From the NCBI GenBank assembly GCA_009379725.1, contig WHTF01000002.1, positions 1-64,000 of the forward strand: a stretch of DNA of 64,000 nt. The letters run 5' to 3'. Made by a program: the position numbers and the translations under genes. Source of the stretch: Deltaproteobacteria bacterium (GTDB lineage Bacteria; Desulfobacterota; Binatia; UBA9968). The notes beneath the pieces were generated by a model, which saw only the letters and a list, made by a program, of their open reading frames with translations, did not search any database and was not told the DNA's origin. Position 1 is the first letter of the stretch; every line of letters starts with the position of its first letter. Positions 1 to 6,949 of this stretch are shown in pieces.

Positions 1-2
1 AT

Positions 3-31
3 TTGACTCCGATTAGCCACCACAATAGTAT
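3..31 (+). promoter_or_regulatory. Candidate sigma70 promoter of the UbiD gene
   Basis: TTGACT (3-8) and TAGTAT (26-31) are separated by 17 bases. A strong Shine-Dalgarno, AGGAGG (43-48), lies 5 bases before the ATG at 54. The spacing is ideal, but the -10 matches only four of six consensus bases. Confidence 0.45.
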
Positions 32-53
32 GCCCGCAGATTAGGAGGAAACG

Positions 54-1487
54 ATGGCTGATGTGACGGATATGAGAGGATATGTGGAATTATTGGAAGA
101 GATGGGCGAACTGCGCAAACTCGACGGCGCGGATCTCAACCTGGAAGTCGGCGCCCTCACCGAGCGTGCGGCGGAGAAGGAGGGTGCGGCGCTGTTGTTT
201 GACCACTTCAAAGACTTCCCCGCGGGTTATCGTGTCATCTCCAATGTCTTTCGGACATGCAGGCGCACCGGTCCGGCCATGGGAATCGACCCTGAGCTTA
301 AAGGTATCGACTATCTTCACGCCTGGCGAAAAAAACTCGCCGGCTACAAACCTGTCCCGGTCCAACAGGTCGAAGGCGGTCCGGTGTTTGAAAACCAAAT
401 GGCCGACGACCAGGTGGATCTTTACCAATTTCCGGTGCCCAAATGGCATGATCTCGACGGCGGGCCTTATATCGGCACCGGTTGCGGCGTCATCACAAAA
501 GATCCGGAAACGGGGCGAGTCAATATCGGCACTTACCGGGTAATGATTCAAAACAAGAATACTCTTTCTGTGAAGATGAACATGGGTAAGCACGGCCGGC
601 TGGCCTTCGAACGCGCCCGCGATGCAGGTAAGCCCCTGCCCATTGCGATTACAATGTGCCAGGGACCGGCGATTTTTCTTGCGGCACAAATGCCCCTGCC
701 TCCCGATGTCAACGAGTTTGAGTTTGCCGGTTATCTTCAGGGATCGCCGGTGCCGGTTGCCCGAGGCGCCTTTACCGGGCTGCCGATTCCCGCCAATGCG
801 GAAATCGTCGTCGAAGGCGAACTGCCGCCGATGAAGGACAAAGATATGCCCAAGGAAGGACCCTTCGGCGAGTGGCCGGGATATTTCACCGAGGAGAATG
901 TTGGCGAGACCCCGATCATGAATGTGAAACGTGTTTATTATCGCAACAATCCGATCATTCTCGGCGCGCCGCCGCTCAAGCCGCCGGCAAGCTATTTGCC
1001 GATACCGCTGGGCGCGGCCACTCTTTGGGAGCAACTGGAGAAAGCCGGAATACCGGAGGTCAAAGGCGTCTGGGGCTTTGTTTATGGCGGCCAGCCGGGT
1101 CCCTTTACGGTCATTGCCATCAAGCAGCGTTATGCCGGCCACTCGAAACAAGCTCTGTTGGTCGCGGCGGGCGCTCGCGCCGGTGCCTACGGCGGAAAAT
1201 TCGTCGTGGTGGTAGACGATGACATCGATATCGCCAACCCCGCTGACGTAATATGGGCCATCGCTACCCGCTGTCACGTTCGCGAAGGGCTTGATGTGGT
1301 CAAAGGGGTTTGGGCGTCGGTATGCGAACCCGCGCTACCGCCGGAAGAAAGATCGCCGCGCGGCTATACGTCCGATCGCGTGCTGATCGATGCCTGCCGT
1401 CCATTTAAATGGATGGACCAATTTCCGCCCGTCAACGCGTTTACCAAAGAATTCAAAGACCAGATCGAAAGTAGGTACAAAATCTAG
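54..1487 (+). CDS. UbiD family (prFMN-dependent) decarboxylase
   Basis: A 477-residue protein with the full length and fold signature of UbiD decarboxylases, which use prenylated FMN to (de)carboxylate aromatic or unsaturated acids. The N-terminal half has the typical GTYRVMIQNKNTLSVKMN stretch. The centre has KEGPFGEWPGYF, which carries the conserved glutamates of the active site. The C-terminal part has VVVVDDDIDIANPADV. The start is fixed by the AGGAGG ribosome site. No UbiX partner is visible in the window, so prFMN must come from elsewhere. The substrate cannot be told from sequence; the wider region holds other aromatic and carboxylic-acid catabolic genes. The family call is sure, the substrate unknown. 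Confidence 0.93.
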   Translation: MADVTDMRGYVELLEEMGELRKLDGADLNLEVGALTERAAEKEGAALLFDHFKDFPAGYRVISNVFRTCRRTGPAMGIDPELKGIDYLHAWRKKLAGYKPVPVQQVEGGPVFENQMADDQVDLYQFPVPKWHDLDGGPYIGTGCGVITKDPETGRVNIGTYRVMIQNKNTLSVKMNMGKHGRLAFERARDAGKPLPIAITMCQGPAIFLAAQMPLPPDVNEFEFAGYLQGSPVPVARGAFTGLPIPANAEIVVEGELPPMKDKDMPKEGPFGEWPGYFTEENVGETPIMNVKRVYYRNNPIILGAPPLKPPASYLPIPLGAATLWEQLEKAGIPEVKGVWGFVYGGQPGPFTVIAIKQRYAGHSKQALLVAAGARAGAYGGKFVVVVDDDIDIANPADVIWAIATRCHVREGLDVVKGVWASVCEPALPPEERSPRGYTSDRVLIDACRPFKWMDQFPPVNAFTKEFKDQIESRYKI

Positions 1488-1587
1488 AGTATTCCTCGAG
1501 ACTGCACCCATGTTTTTAATTTTTCCATCGAAGCTGCGTCAAACTAGTTAAATAGCGGCCGCCATCGGCCTGGATAGGAGACGCATT

Positions 1588-2226
1588 ATGGGCATTATTG
1601 AAGCATTGAGTCTGGCGATGGGAACGGCTTGGACCTCTGGCATAAACCTTTATGCGACAGTGGCGGCCCTGGGGCTCGCCGGCCGTCTGGAAATGATCAA
1701 GCTGCCGCAAACCCTCGAAGTGCTAATGCATCCCGCCGTAATTGCCGTGGCTTGCGTCATGTACCTGATCGAGTTTTTAGCCGACAAGATCCCCTATGTT
1801 GACAACGGCTGGGACATACTCCACACGTTCATTCGGGTACCTGCCGGCGCCGTTCTGGCGGCGCGTTCCCTGGGCGAAATGAACCCTGCGTTGGAGTTGG
1901 CCGCCCTCTTGGCCGGTGGCACAATCGCATTGGCCGCCCACGGCACCAAAGCGACAACCCGATTGGCGATTAATGCCAGCCCCGAACCGTTTAGCAATTG
2001 GACCGCTAGCTTTACCGAAGACGTCGCGGTTTTCGGCAGCATCTGGATGATTTTCAATCATCCATTGCTGATGTTAATTTTGCTTCTGGTCTTTCTTGCG
2101 CTAGTGATTTGGCTGGTACCGAAGATCTTTCGATTGGCCAAGAACGGTTTTCAGGCGCTGCGCAATCGCTTGCGCGGTGTCAGACCAGACCATCCTGGGC
2201 CCACTGGTTCGCCTCAGATACCCTAG
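1588..2226 (+). CDS. DUF4126-type integral membrane protein
   Basis: A 212-residue protein starting MGIIEALSLAMGTAWTSGIN, followed by NLYATVAALGLAGR, a pattern typical of DUF4126 membrane proteins. I count four or five hydrophobic segments: roughly residues 5-35, 50-65, 80-120 and 150-180, the last rich in leucine (LLMLILLLVFLALVIWLVP). The C-terminus is basic and probably cytoplasmic. The start has a Shine-Dalgarno (TAGGAG, 1574-1579) nine bases upstream. The function of the family is unknown. Neighbours are UbiD (100 bases upstream) and HemQ (downstream), with no clear functional tie. Confidence 0.8.
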   Translation: MGIIEALSLAMGTAWTSGINLYATVAALGLAGRLEMIKLPQTLEVLMHPAVIAVACVMYLIEFLADKIPYVDNGWDILHTFIRVPAGAVLAARSLGEMNPALELAALLAGGTIALAAHGTKATTRLAINASPEPFSNWTASFTEDVAVFGSIWMIFNHPLLMLILLLVFLALVIWLVPKIFRLAKNGFQALRNRLRGVRPDHPGPTGSPQIP

Positions 2227-2262
2227 ATTGAAGGATCAATAATTTCTTATTGGGCGCAAAAA

Positions 2263-3120
2263 ATGGAACAAGAATCCAACCTATCACCTGGCGTGCTTCC
2301 AGCGACACCGCTGACTCTCGACGGCTCTTACTTATTGCATCAGATGTTTCGCGTGCGCTGGGTGCCTTGGCGCGGCCTTGGCGCAGCGGACCAACGATCA
2401 GTACTGGACGAGGCTACGGCAATGTTTGGCGGAATGGAAGATAACAAACAAGAATCAACCGGTCTATTTTCAATGCTTGGGCATAAAGGCGATTTAATGG
2501 TGGTCCATTTTCGCAAAGCTCTCGATGCGCTAAACCACGCGGAACTCGAAATCGCTCATTTAAAGCTGTTCGAATTTCTCGAACCTGCGACATCCTATCT
2601 TTCGGTGGTGGAGCTTGGTCTGTACGAAGCTTCGGTAAGGTTGTATGCCGAATGGACGACAAAGGGCCTGCAACCTGGGTCGGCGGACTGGAACCGAGAA
2701 GTGGAAACAGAACTGGCCAAACAGCGTCAAGCCGCAGCGCCGCGCCTGTGGCCGGAAATCCCGCAACGCCGTTACTTATGTTTCTATCCCATGAACAAAT
2801 TCCGCGGCGAAGCGAAGAATTGGTACAGCGAACCGATTTTGCAGCGGCAACGAATGATGCGCGAGCATGGCATGATCGGACGCCATTATGCCGGTCGAGT
2901 CACCCAAATCATCTCCGGGTCGATCGGTTTCGATGATTGGGAATGGGGAGTCGACCTATTTGCCGACGATCCACTGGTTTTCAAAAAACTCGTTTATGAA
3001 ATGCGCTTCGACGAAGCCAGCGCAGTGTACGGCCTGTTCGGCACCTTTTATGTCGGGTTGCGCTTTCCCGTCACCCAGCTAAGCAGATTATTCGAGGGAA
3101 AAGCTCCTAACTTTGGCTAA
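2263..3120 (+). CDS. hemQ: Coproheme decarboxylase HemQ (chlorite dismutase family)
   Basis: A 285-residue protein. The C-terminal half is the HemQ core: RRYLCFYPMNK (Tyr175 matches the catalytic Tyr of the YPM motif), then MMREHGMIGRHYAGRV (His202 is the predicted proximal heme ligand), GSIGFDDWEWGVDLFADDP and KKLVYEMRFDEASAVYG. These segments match HemQ rather than true chlorite dismutase. HemQ converts coproheme to heme b with peroxide in the coproporphyrin-dependent pathway. It implies that this organism makes heme by that route rather than through protoporphyrin. No other heme genes are in the window. The N-terminal 20 residues are poorly conserved, so the start is less certain. Confidence 0.9.
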   Translation: MEQESNLSPGVLPATPLTLDGSYLLHQMFRVRWVPWRGLGAADQRSVLDEATAMFGGMEDNKQESTGLFSMLGHKGDLMVVHFRKALDALNHAELEIAHLKLFEFLEPATSYLSVVELGLYEASVRLYAEWTTKGLQPGSADWNREVETELAKQRQAAAPRLWPEIPQRRYLCFYPMNKFRGEAKNWYSEPILQRQRMMREHGMIGRHYAGRVTQIISGSIGFDDWEWGVDLFADDPLVFKKLVYEMRFDEASAVYGLFGTFYVGLRFPVTQLSRLFEGKAPNFG

Positions 3121-3174
3121 TTGATTTAAGTTCTTTCCCGAAAATCAAACGATTGATCACTGTCCGGAGGCACC

Positions 3175-3936
3175 CTGAGATTACGGGACAAAGTGACCAT
3201 TATCACCGGCGCGGCGCATGGCATCGGCAAAGCCTATGCGCGCAGGTTTGCCGAAGAAGGGGCGCACGTGGTGATCGCCGACATCGACCATCAAGGCGGC
3301 CAAGCCGCCGCTAAGGCACTGACGGACGCCGGCTTTTCCGCGTGGGCGCGCACGACCGACGTCAGAATCTATTCAGACGTCGAAGGTTTGATGCGCGAAG
3401 CCGTCGACAAATTTGACCGTGTTGACGTCTTACTGAACAATGCCGCCATTTACGTCACGCAGAAGCTTTGGAAAGGAGCGGTGGAAGATTTAGATCTGGC
3501 CGAATGGGACCGGGTCATCGAAGTGAACCTTAAGGGGGTTTTCCTCTGCTCCAAGGCAGTCATCCCGATCATGAAGCGGCAACGCAGCGGCAAGATCATT
3601 AATATTGCGTCAGGCACTTTCTTCAGCGGCTCTGGCAACATGCCGCACTACACAACCGCGAAAGGCGGCGTGGTCGCGCTCAGCCGTGTCATGGCGCGAC
3701 AGCTGGGAGAATACGGCATTAACGTTAATTGCATGACTCCGGGCTCCACTATGAGCGAGGACTCGGTTACCGAGGAGGTGCTCAAACGCCGCGAAGGCAG
3801 CGTGGAAAAACGCGCTTTCAGGCGAATCGAAACACCGGCGGATATCGTCGGCACTGCCCTCTTTCTGGCCAGCTCCGACAGTGATTTTGTGACGGGCCAA
3901 CTATTGATCGTGGAAGGCGGCGGGATTATGCACTAG
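3175..3936 (+). CDS. Short-chain dehydrogenase/reductase (SDR), probable CTG start
   Basis: A classical SDR of about 250 residues. It has TGAAHGIG for NAD(P) binding, LLNNAAIY, the catalytic Ser in NIASGTF and the Tyr/Lys pair in HYTTAKGG. The first ATG/GTG/TTG codon in frame is GTG at 3193, which would remove the usual residues before the first beta strand (LRLRDKVTIITG). GGAGG at 3166-3170 lies four bases before an in-frame CTG at 3175. That makes CTG the likelier true start, although automated callers will use 3193. The GGGIMH C-terminus is complete. The substrate is unknown. Confidence 0.85.
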   Translation: MRLRDKVTIITGAAHGIGKAYARRFAEEGAHVVIADIDHQGGQAAAKALTDAGFSAWARTTDVRIYSDVEGLMREAVDKFDRVDVLLNNAAIYVTQKLWKGAVEDLDLAEWDRVIEVNLKGVFLCSKAVIPIMKRQRSGKIINIASGTFFSGSGNMPHYTTAKGGVVALSRVMARQLGEYGINVNCMTPGSTMSEDSVTEEVLKRREGSVEKRAFRRIETPADIVGTALFLASSDSDFVTGQLLIVEGGGIMH

Positions 3937-3966
3937 CCGACTTTAGCCTTCAGCAATGAATCCGCA

Positions 3967-4455
3967 TTATGATTGCTGGCCCAGAATACCGTAGACGTGT
4001 CCGCATTCGCTGCAGAAAACGATGCTAAACGGTGCAAGCACAAACTGCTTTCCGCGAGATGATCCGATTCCGCCTTTGCGCGAGACAATGTGATCCGTGC
4101 CCACCGCGGAGCATTGCGGACATTTGGGTTGAGGTTCAACGTTCGCCTTAAAGTCGAACGAGTGGTTAAATCCTTGACCTACGCCGTCGCCGAATTGTCG
4201 GGCCTGTTGGTTTTCTTCAGGTTCTTCTTCATCGGCCTGGCGTGTCGCCCGATCATAAAGACCGCGCTTACCGACATCGGAAAGAATTTCGTAAGCTTGT
4301 AAGACTTGGTTGAATTTTTCAACCGCATCCCGATTTTCGGGATTGCGGTCCGGATGATAGCGAAATACCATCTTTCGGTACGCTTGCTTGATCTCGGTCT
4401 CGCTGGCATTTCGTTTGACACCGAGCAGAGAATAATAATCGACTGGAGTATCCAA
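3967..4455 (-). CDS. J-domain protein with C-terminal zinc ribbon
   Basis: A 162-residue protein. Residues 5-70 are a complete J domain with the HPD motif at 34-36 ([10 protein letters not shown]), which stimulates Hsp70/DnaK ATPase activity. An acidic linker follows (DEEEPEEN, about 76-82). The C-terminus has two CxxC pairs (Cys112/115 and Cys148/151) that probably bind one zinc. There is no Gly/Phe region or DnaJ substrate domain, so this is a type III co-chaperone that recruits DnaK to a particular client. The client is unknown. It is encoded alone, converging with the SDR gene. Confidence 0.85.
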   Translation of the reverse strand: MDTPVDYYSLLGVKRNASETEIKQAYRKMVFRYHPDRNPENRDAVEKFNQVLQAYEILSDVGKRGLYDRATRQADEEEPEENQQARQFGDGVGQGFNHSFDFKANVEPQPKCPQCSAVGTDHIVSRKGGIGSSRGKQFVLAPFSIVFCSECGHVYGILGQQS

Positions 4456-4524
4456 GTTCTTCCTCTAAAAACTTGCCGATTTCAGCCAATTGGCAAGTTG
4501 AGGCTGCGAAACGGATAAGATCTG

Positions 4525-5025
4525 TTACCTTCCTTCACAGGCAAATTTCGACGGATAATCAACTTTACCTCTCTGTTTGTACATGCTGACACACATATCG
4601 TAGATGGCCGCTCCCTCTCGATCGTCCAGAACTCGCTCGCCGCCTTGGGTTTCGTACTCGACGGAATAGAAAGGATCGCTGCGGCGTGATTGGTTGTTTG
4701 AAATGCGAATGAGACGGGCGCCGTTCTTATCGAGATAGCCGCCGATGGCCCGCAGGATCTGGACGAGACTGACGAATTCCCTTGCCGGCAAAGATTTTCC
4801 GCGTTTCTCTTGGCCCGCGCGATTGAGTTCGTCGATATCCGCTGGCATATAATGAAGCGTTACCGGCATCGGTGCCGGGGGAGCTTGATAACCGCAGTGG
4901 ACGACGTAATCTGTGCCGTCGGTGGTGACGTCGAGTGTCCGCAGCCCACGGAGTTCGAGATCCTGAGCGATCGCGCGAAGGGCGGTTGAATAGTTGATCG
5001 AGCGTGCCCGTGACAGCCTTCTCAT
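4525..5025 (-). CDS. Unknown protein, paralogue of the upstream gene
   Basis: I do not recognise the family. I chose the ATG at 5025 (166 residues) because homology to the neighbour begins just after it and an AAAAGGA site lies upstream; the open frame extends to 5307 but that extension is Arg/Ser-rich shadow sequence. It aligns end to end with the gene at 5201-5656: YSTALRAIAQDLELRG against YPQALRAIGQDLENHG, then ILRAIGGYLDKNGARLIRISN against ILRSLGAYVEKKRGRLLRVAN. The product looks soluble, with no signal peptide or cysteine cluster. The two form a tandem duplication next to the nitrile-hydratase-like genes. Confidence 0.7.
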   Translation of the reverse strand: MRRLSRARSINYSTALRAIAQDLELRGLRTLDVTTDGTDYVVHCGYQAPPAPMPVTLHYMPADIDELNRAGQEKRGKSLPAREFVSLVQILRAIGGYLDKNGARLIRISNNQSRRSDPFYSVEYETQGGERVLDDREGAAIYDMCVSMYKQRGKVDYPSKFACEGR

Positions 5026-5200
5026 TTTTGCAAAATTTATCCTTTTCAAAACGAAGTTAGACAATCCATAACGTGAGATGGTACGAACAGTACACAAAAA
5101 AATCAACCGGAATCTTGGGGCCGGGACTCTGAGCGTCACCTCAGCTCTAATAAAAGTTCGTTGAAACAGGAAAACGCACGTTCCGCGAGCGGGGGTGGGA

Positions 5201-5656
5201 TTACCGCGGGAACTCGTCGCTTCTTTTGCTGCGCAGAGCGACGTCGATGTCATCGAGCGACGACTTGGAGATATCGTCCACGAAGTGACTGCCGTCCGAT
5301 TTGGCAAATTCGACCCGGAAGGCAGGCTCTATTCCTGGAGATTCATAGTTGGCAACGCGCAGCAACCGGCCCCTTTTTTTTTCAACATAAGCGCCGAGGC
5401 TGCGGAGAATCGTACCGAGCGTTTCAGCTCCGCCGACCGCATGGCCGCCGCTAGTGCGTTTTAGTTTCCCCATGAAATCTATCTGTTTGATGATCTTCTC
5501 CGTATAACAGAAAAATAAGAGATTGCCCGGCGGCGGCAGATCGCAGTCACATTGTACGAGGTATTCATTCTCGTTGGCGTTGATTTCAAAGGCGACCGCG
5601 CCATGATTTTCTAAATCTTGACCGATAGCGCGGAGAGCTTGCGGATATTTTAACAT
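5201..5656 (-). CDS. Unknown protein, paralogue of the downstream gene
   Basis: About 151 residues of an unrecognised soluble family. The ATG at 5656 is preceded by two in-frame GTG codons (5659, 5662); no good ribosome site separates the options. Shared with its paralogue are an ALRAI.QDLE helix, a central ILR..G.Y...GRL.R strand-turn and an acidic C-terminal part. The sequences have diverged strongly, so the duplication is old. It lies 41 bases downstream of the nitrile-hydratase alpha-like gene on the same strand and may be cotranscribed with it. A role in maturation or regulation of that enzyme is only a guess. Confidence 0.7.
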   Translation of the reverse strand: MLKYPQALRAIGQDLENHGAVAFEINANENEYLVQCDCDLPPPGNLLFFCYTEKIIKQIDFMGKLKRTSGGHAVGGAETLGTILRSLGAYVEKKRGRLLRVANYESPGIEPAFRVEFAKSDGSHFVDDISKSSLDDIDVALRSKRSDEFPR

Positions 5657-5697
5657 CACCACTTGAACAAACGGATGATGGCGGAAGTAGATTAATC

Positions 5698-6321
5698 CTA
5701 AGGCAGAGTCGGCAAAGCGTCCATTACACCGATCATACTGTCCCGCGTCACCAGCTTGGCCAACTCGGCCTCGCTTAGTCCTTCAGTTCCTCTCGGGCGC
5801 AACGGCAATACGAGATAGCGAATATCCGCCGTGCTGTCGTGCACACGCACCTCGACGTCATCGGGAAGCACGAGGCCGAATTCACGCATCACACCGCGCG
5901 GATCGGTCACCGAGCGCTGCCGATAATTGAAGCTTTTGTACCAGTCGGGTGGCCGGCCCAAGATCGGCCTCGGATAACAGGAGCACAACGTGCAAACGAC
6001 CATGTGGCGAACTTTTTCGGTGTTTTCCAAGATGACGAATTCATTTAGCGCCGCGGCATCGATGCCCAGCTCGGCGCAGGCGGCTTTAGGCTCGGCAATC
6101 AGACGCGCCTTGAACTCTGAGTCGACCCAGGCGCGCGCGACAATTTTAGCGCCATTGGCGGGCGAGCGGGCTTCCTGATACTCGATTTGGCATTGAATAT
6201 CTTTCTCGGTGATGACGCCTTTCTCCAACAGCAAATCGCGAATCGCATAGATGCGTTTGGCATAGTGGCTAAGTTCGTGTCTTGGATGCTCGTGCCCATG
6301 TTGATCATTCGTTGCGCTCAT
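5698..6321 (-). CDS. Nitrile hydratase alpha / thiocyanate hydrolase gamma-like metal subunit
   Basis: A 207-residue catalytic subunit. The metal-binding claw Cys110-Thr-Leu-Cys113-Ser-Cys115 sits in VCTLCSCYPRPILG. Thr at the second position is the cobalt-type signature; iron enzymes usually have Ser. After it come PDWYKSFNYRQR and LVTRDSMIGV, both typical of the family. The His-rich N-terminus (DQHGHEHPRHE) recalls thiocyanate hydrolase gamma and some Co-type subunits and might help metal loading. It is the third gene of a three-gene set whose beta subunit is split in two. Whether nitriles, thiocyanate or another substrate is used cannot be read from the sequence. No dedicated cobalt chaperone gene is obvious nearby. 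Confidence 0.9.
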   Translation of the reverse strand: MSATNDQHGHEHPRHELSHYAKRIYAIRDLLLEKGVITEKDIQCQIEYQEARSPANGAKIVARAWVDSEFKARLIAEPKAACAELGIDAAALNEFVILENTEKVRHMVVCTLCSCYPRPILGRPPDWYKSFNYRQRSVTDPRGVMREFGLVLPDDVEVRVHDSTADIRYLVLPLRPRGTEGLSEAELAKLVTRDSMIGVMDALPTLP

Positions 6322-6333
6322 CTTTCTGCCTCC

Positions 6334-6639
6334 TTATGCGATGGGCTCCAGCCAATGATCGTAAATATCGACGAGGACTTTGTCCTTGGGCGGCTGCCCC
6401 GCTCCCCACACATCGGCTTGGTTAAATGCGACAAGATAAAGGGTGCGCTTCGGCAGCCCATCGCCACCGAACGCAAGAGATTCGGGGTTCAAAAAGTCGC
6501 CATAAACCCGCTCTACCCAGCCGACCTTGCCGCGAATGTAAAAAGGTGTCCTGATGTGCCCAGGTCGATCCTCGTTAAGCACCCGCACAGTGTCCCCCTG
6601 CTTGAATCTACCGCTGGCCGGATTCATGGCTCGCCCCAT
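6334..6639 (-). CDS. Nitrile hydratase beta C-terminal domain / thiocyanate hydrolase alpha-like
   Basis: A 101-residue protein equal to the SH3-like C-terminal half of nitrile hydratase beta: FKQGDTVRVLNEDRPGH, then TPFYIRGKVGWVERVYG and LVAFNQADVWG. A second in-frame ATG at 6627 overlaps the upstream stop as ATGA, so the true start may be 6627 (97 residues) by translational coupling. It ends 12 bases before the alpha gene. Together with the preceding gene it rebuilds a whole beta subunit, as in the three-subunit thiocyanate hydrolase (scnB-scnA-scnC order) and the three-subunit toyocamycin nitrile hydratase. Confidence 0.87.
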   Translation of the reverse strand: MGRAMNPASGRFKQGDTVRVLNEDRPGHIRTPFYIRGKVGWVERVYGDFLNPESLAFGGDGLPKRTLYLVAFNQADVWGAGQPPKDKVLVDIYDHWLEPIA

Positions 6640-6935
6640 TTTTTTTCGAATTCGGCAAGTTTGCTGTCTATTTCTTCCTTTTTCAGAATACCTTTTTCAA
6701 TCAGGATGGTTTCAATGCTGGCGATCCACCGCTCATAGTAAGTCATATCTCGATAGGCGGTGGAATCCATCTCTTCGCGGGCGCGGCGCATCTCATCAGT
6801 ACGCTTTATGCCTCTGACGCCAAGGGCCTGATTGACGGCGTCCGCCATAATCTCCCAATCGGAAAGCTCATGCTGCGTTTGCTCGATCGGTCCCGCATTG
6901 GGAAGTCCGCCGACATCATGATGTCCTCTCGCCAT
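6624..6935 (-). CDS. Nitrile hydratase beta N-terminal domain / thiocyanate hydrolase beta-like
   Basis: A 103-residue protein starting MARGHHDVGGLPNAGPI, close to the classic nitrile hydratase beta opening (M.G.HD.GG). It continues as a helical domain with YYERWIASIETILIEKGIL. I placed the start at 6935, where AGGAGGT (6941-6947) stands five bases upstream; the open frame reaches 6953. It is the first gene of the split three-gene enzyme operon and overlaps the next gene. In ordinary nitrile hydratases this domain is fused to the SH3-like half, so the separation is the notable feature. Confidence 0.87.
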   Translation of the reverse strand: MARGHHDVGGLPNAGPIEQTQHELSDWEIMADAVNQALGVRGIKRTDEMRRAREEMDSTAYRDMTYYERWIASIETILIEKGILKKEEIDSKLAEFEKKWGEP

Positions 6936-6949
6936 AATGCACCTCCTGA

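Noticed and set aside
90-1277. Long minus-strand ORF of 395 residues opposite ubiD
   Set aside because: Composition is the reverse-complement shadow of a strongly coding gene, and it has no start context or family match.
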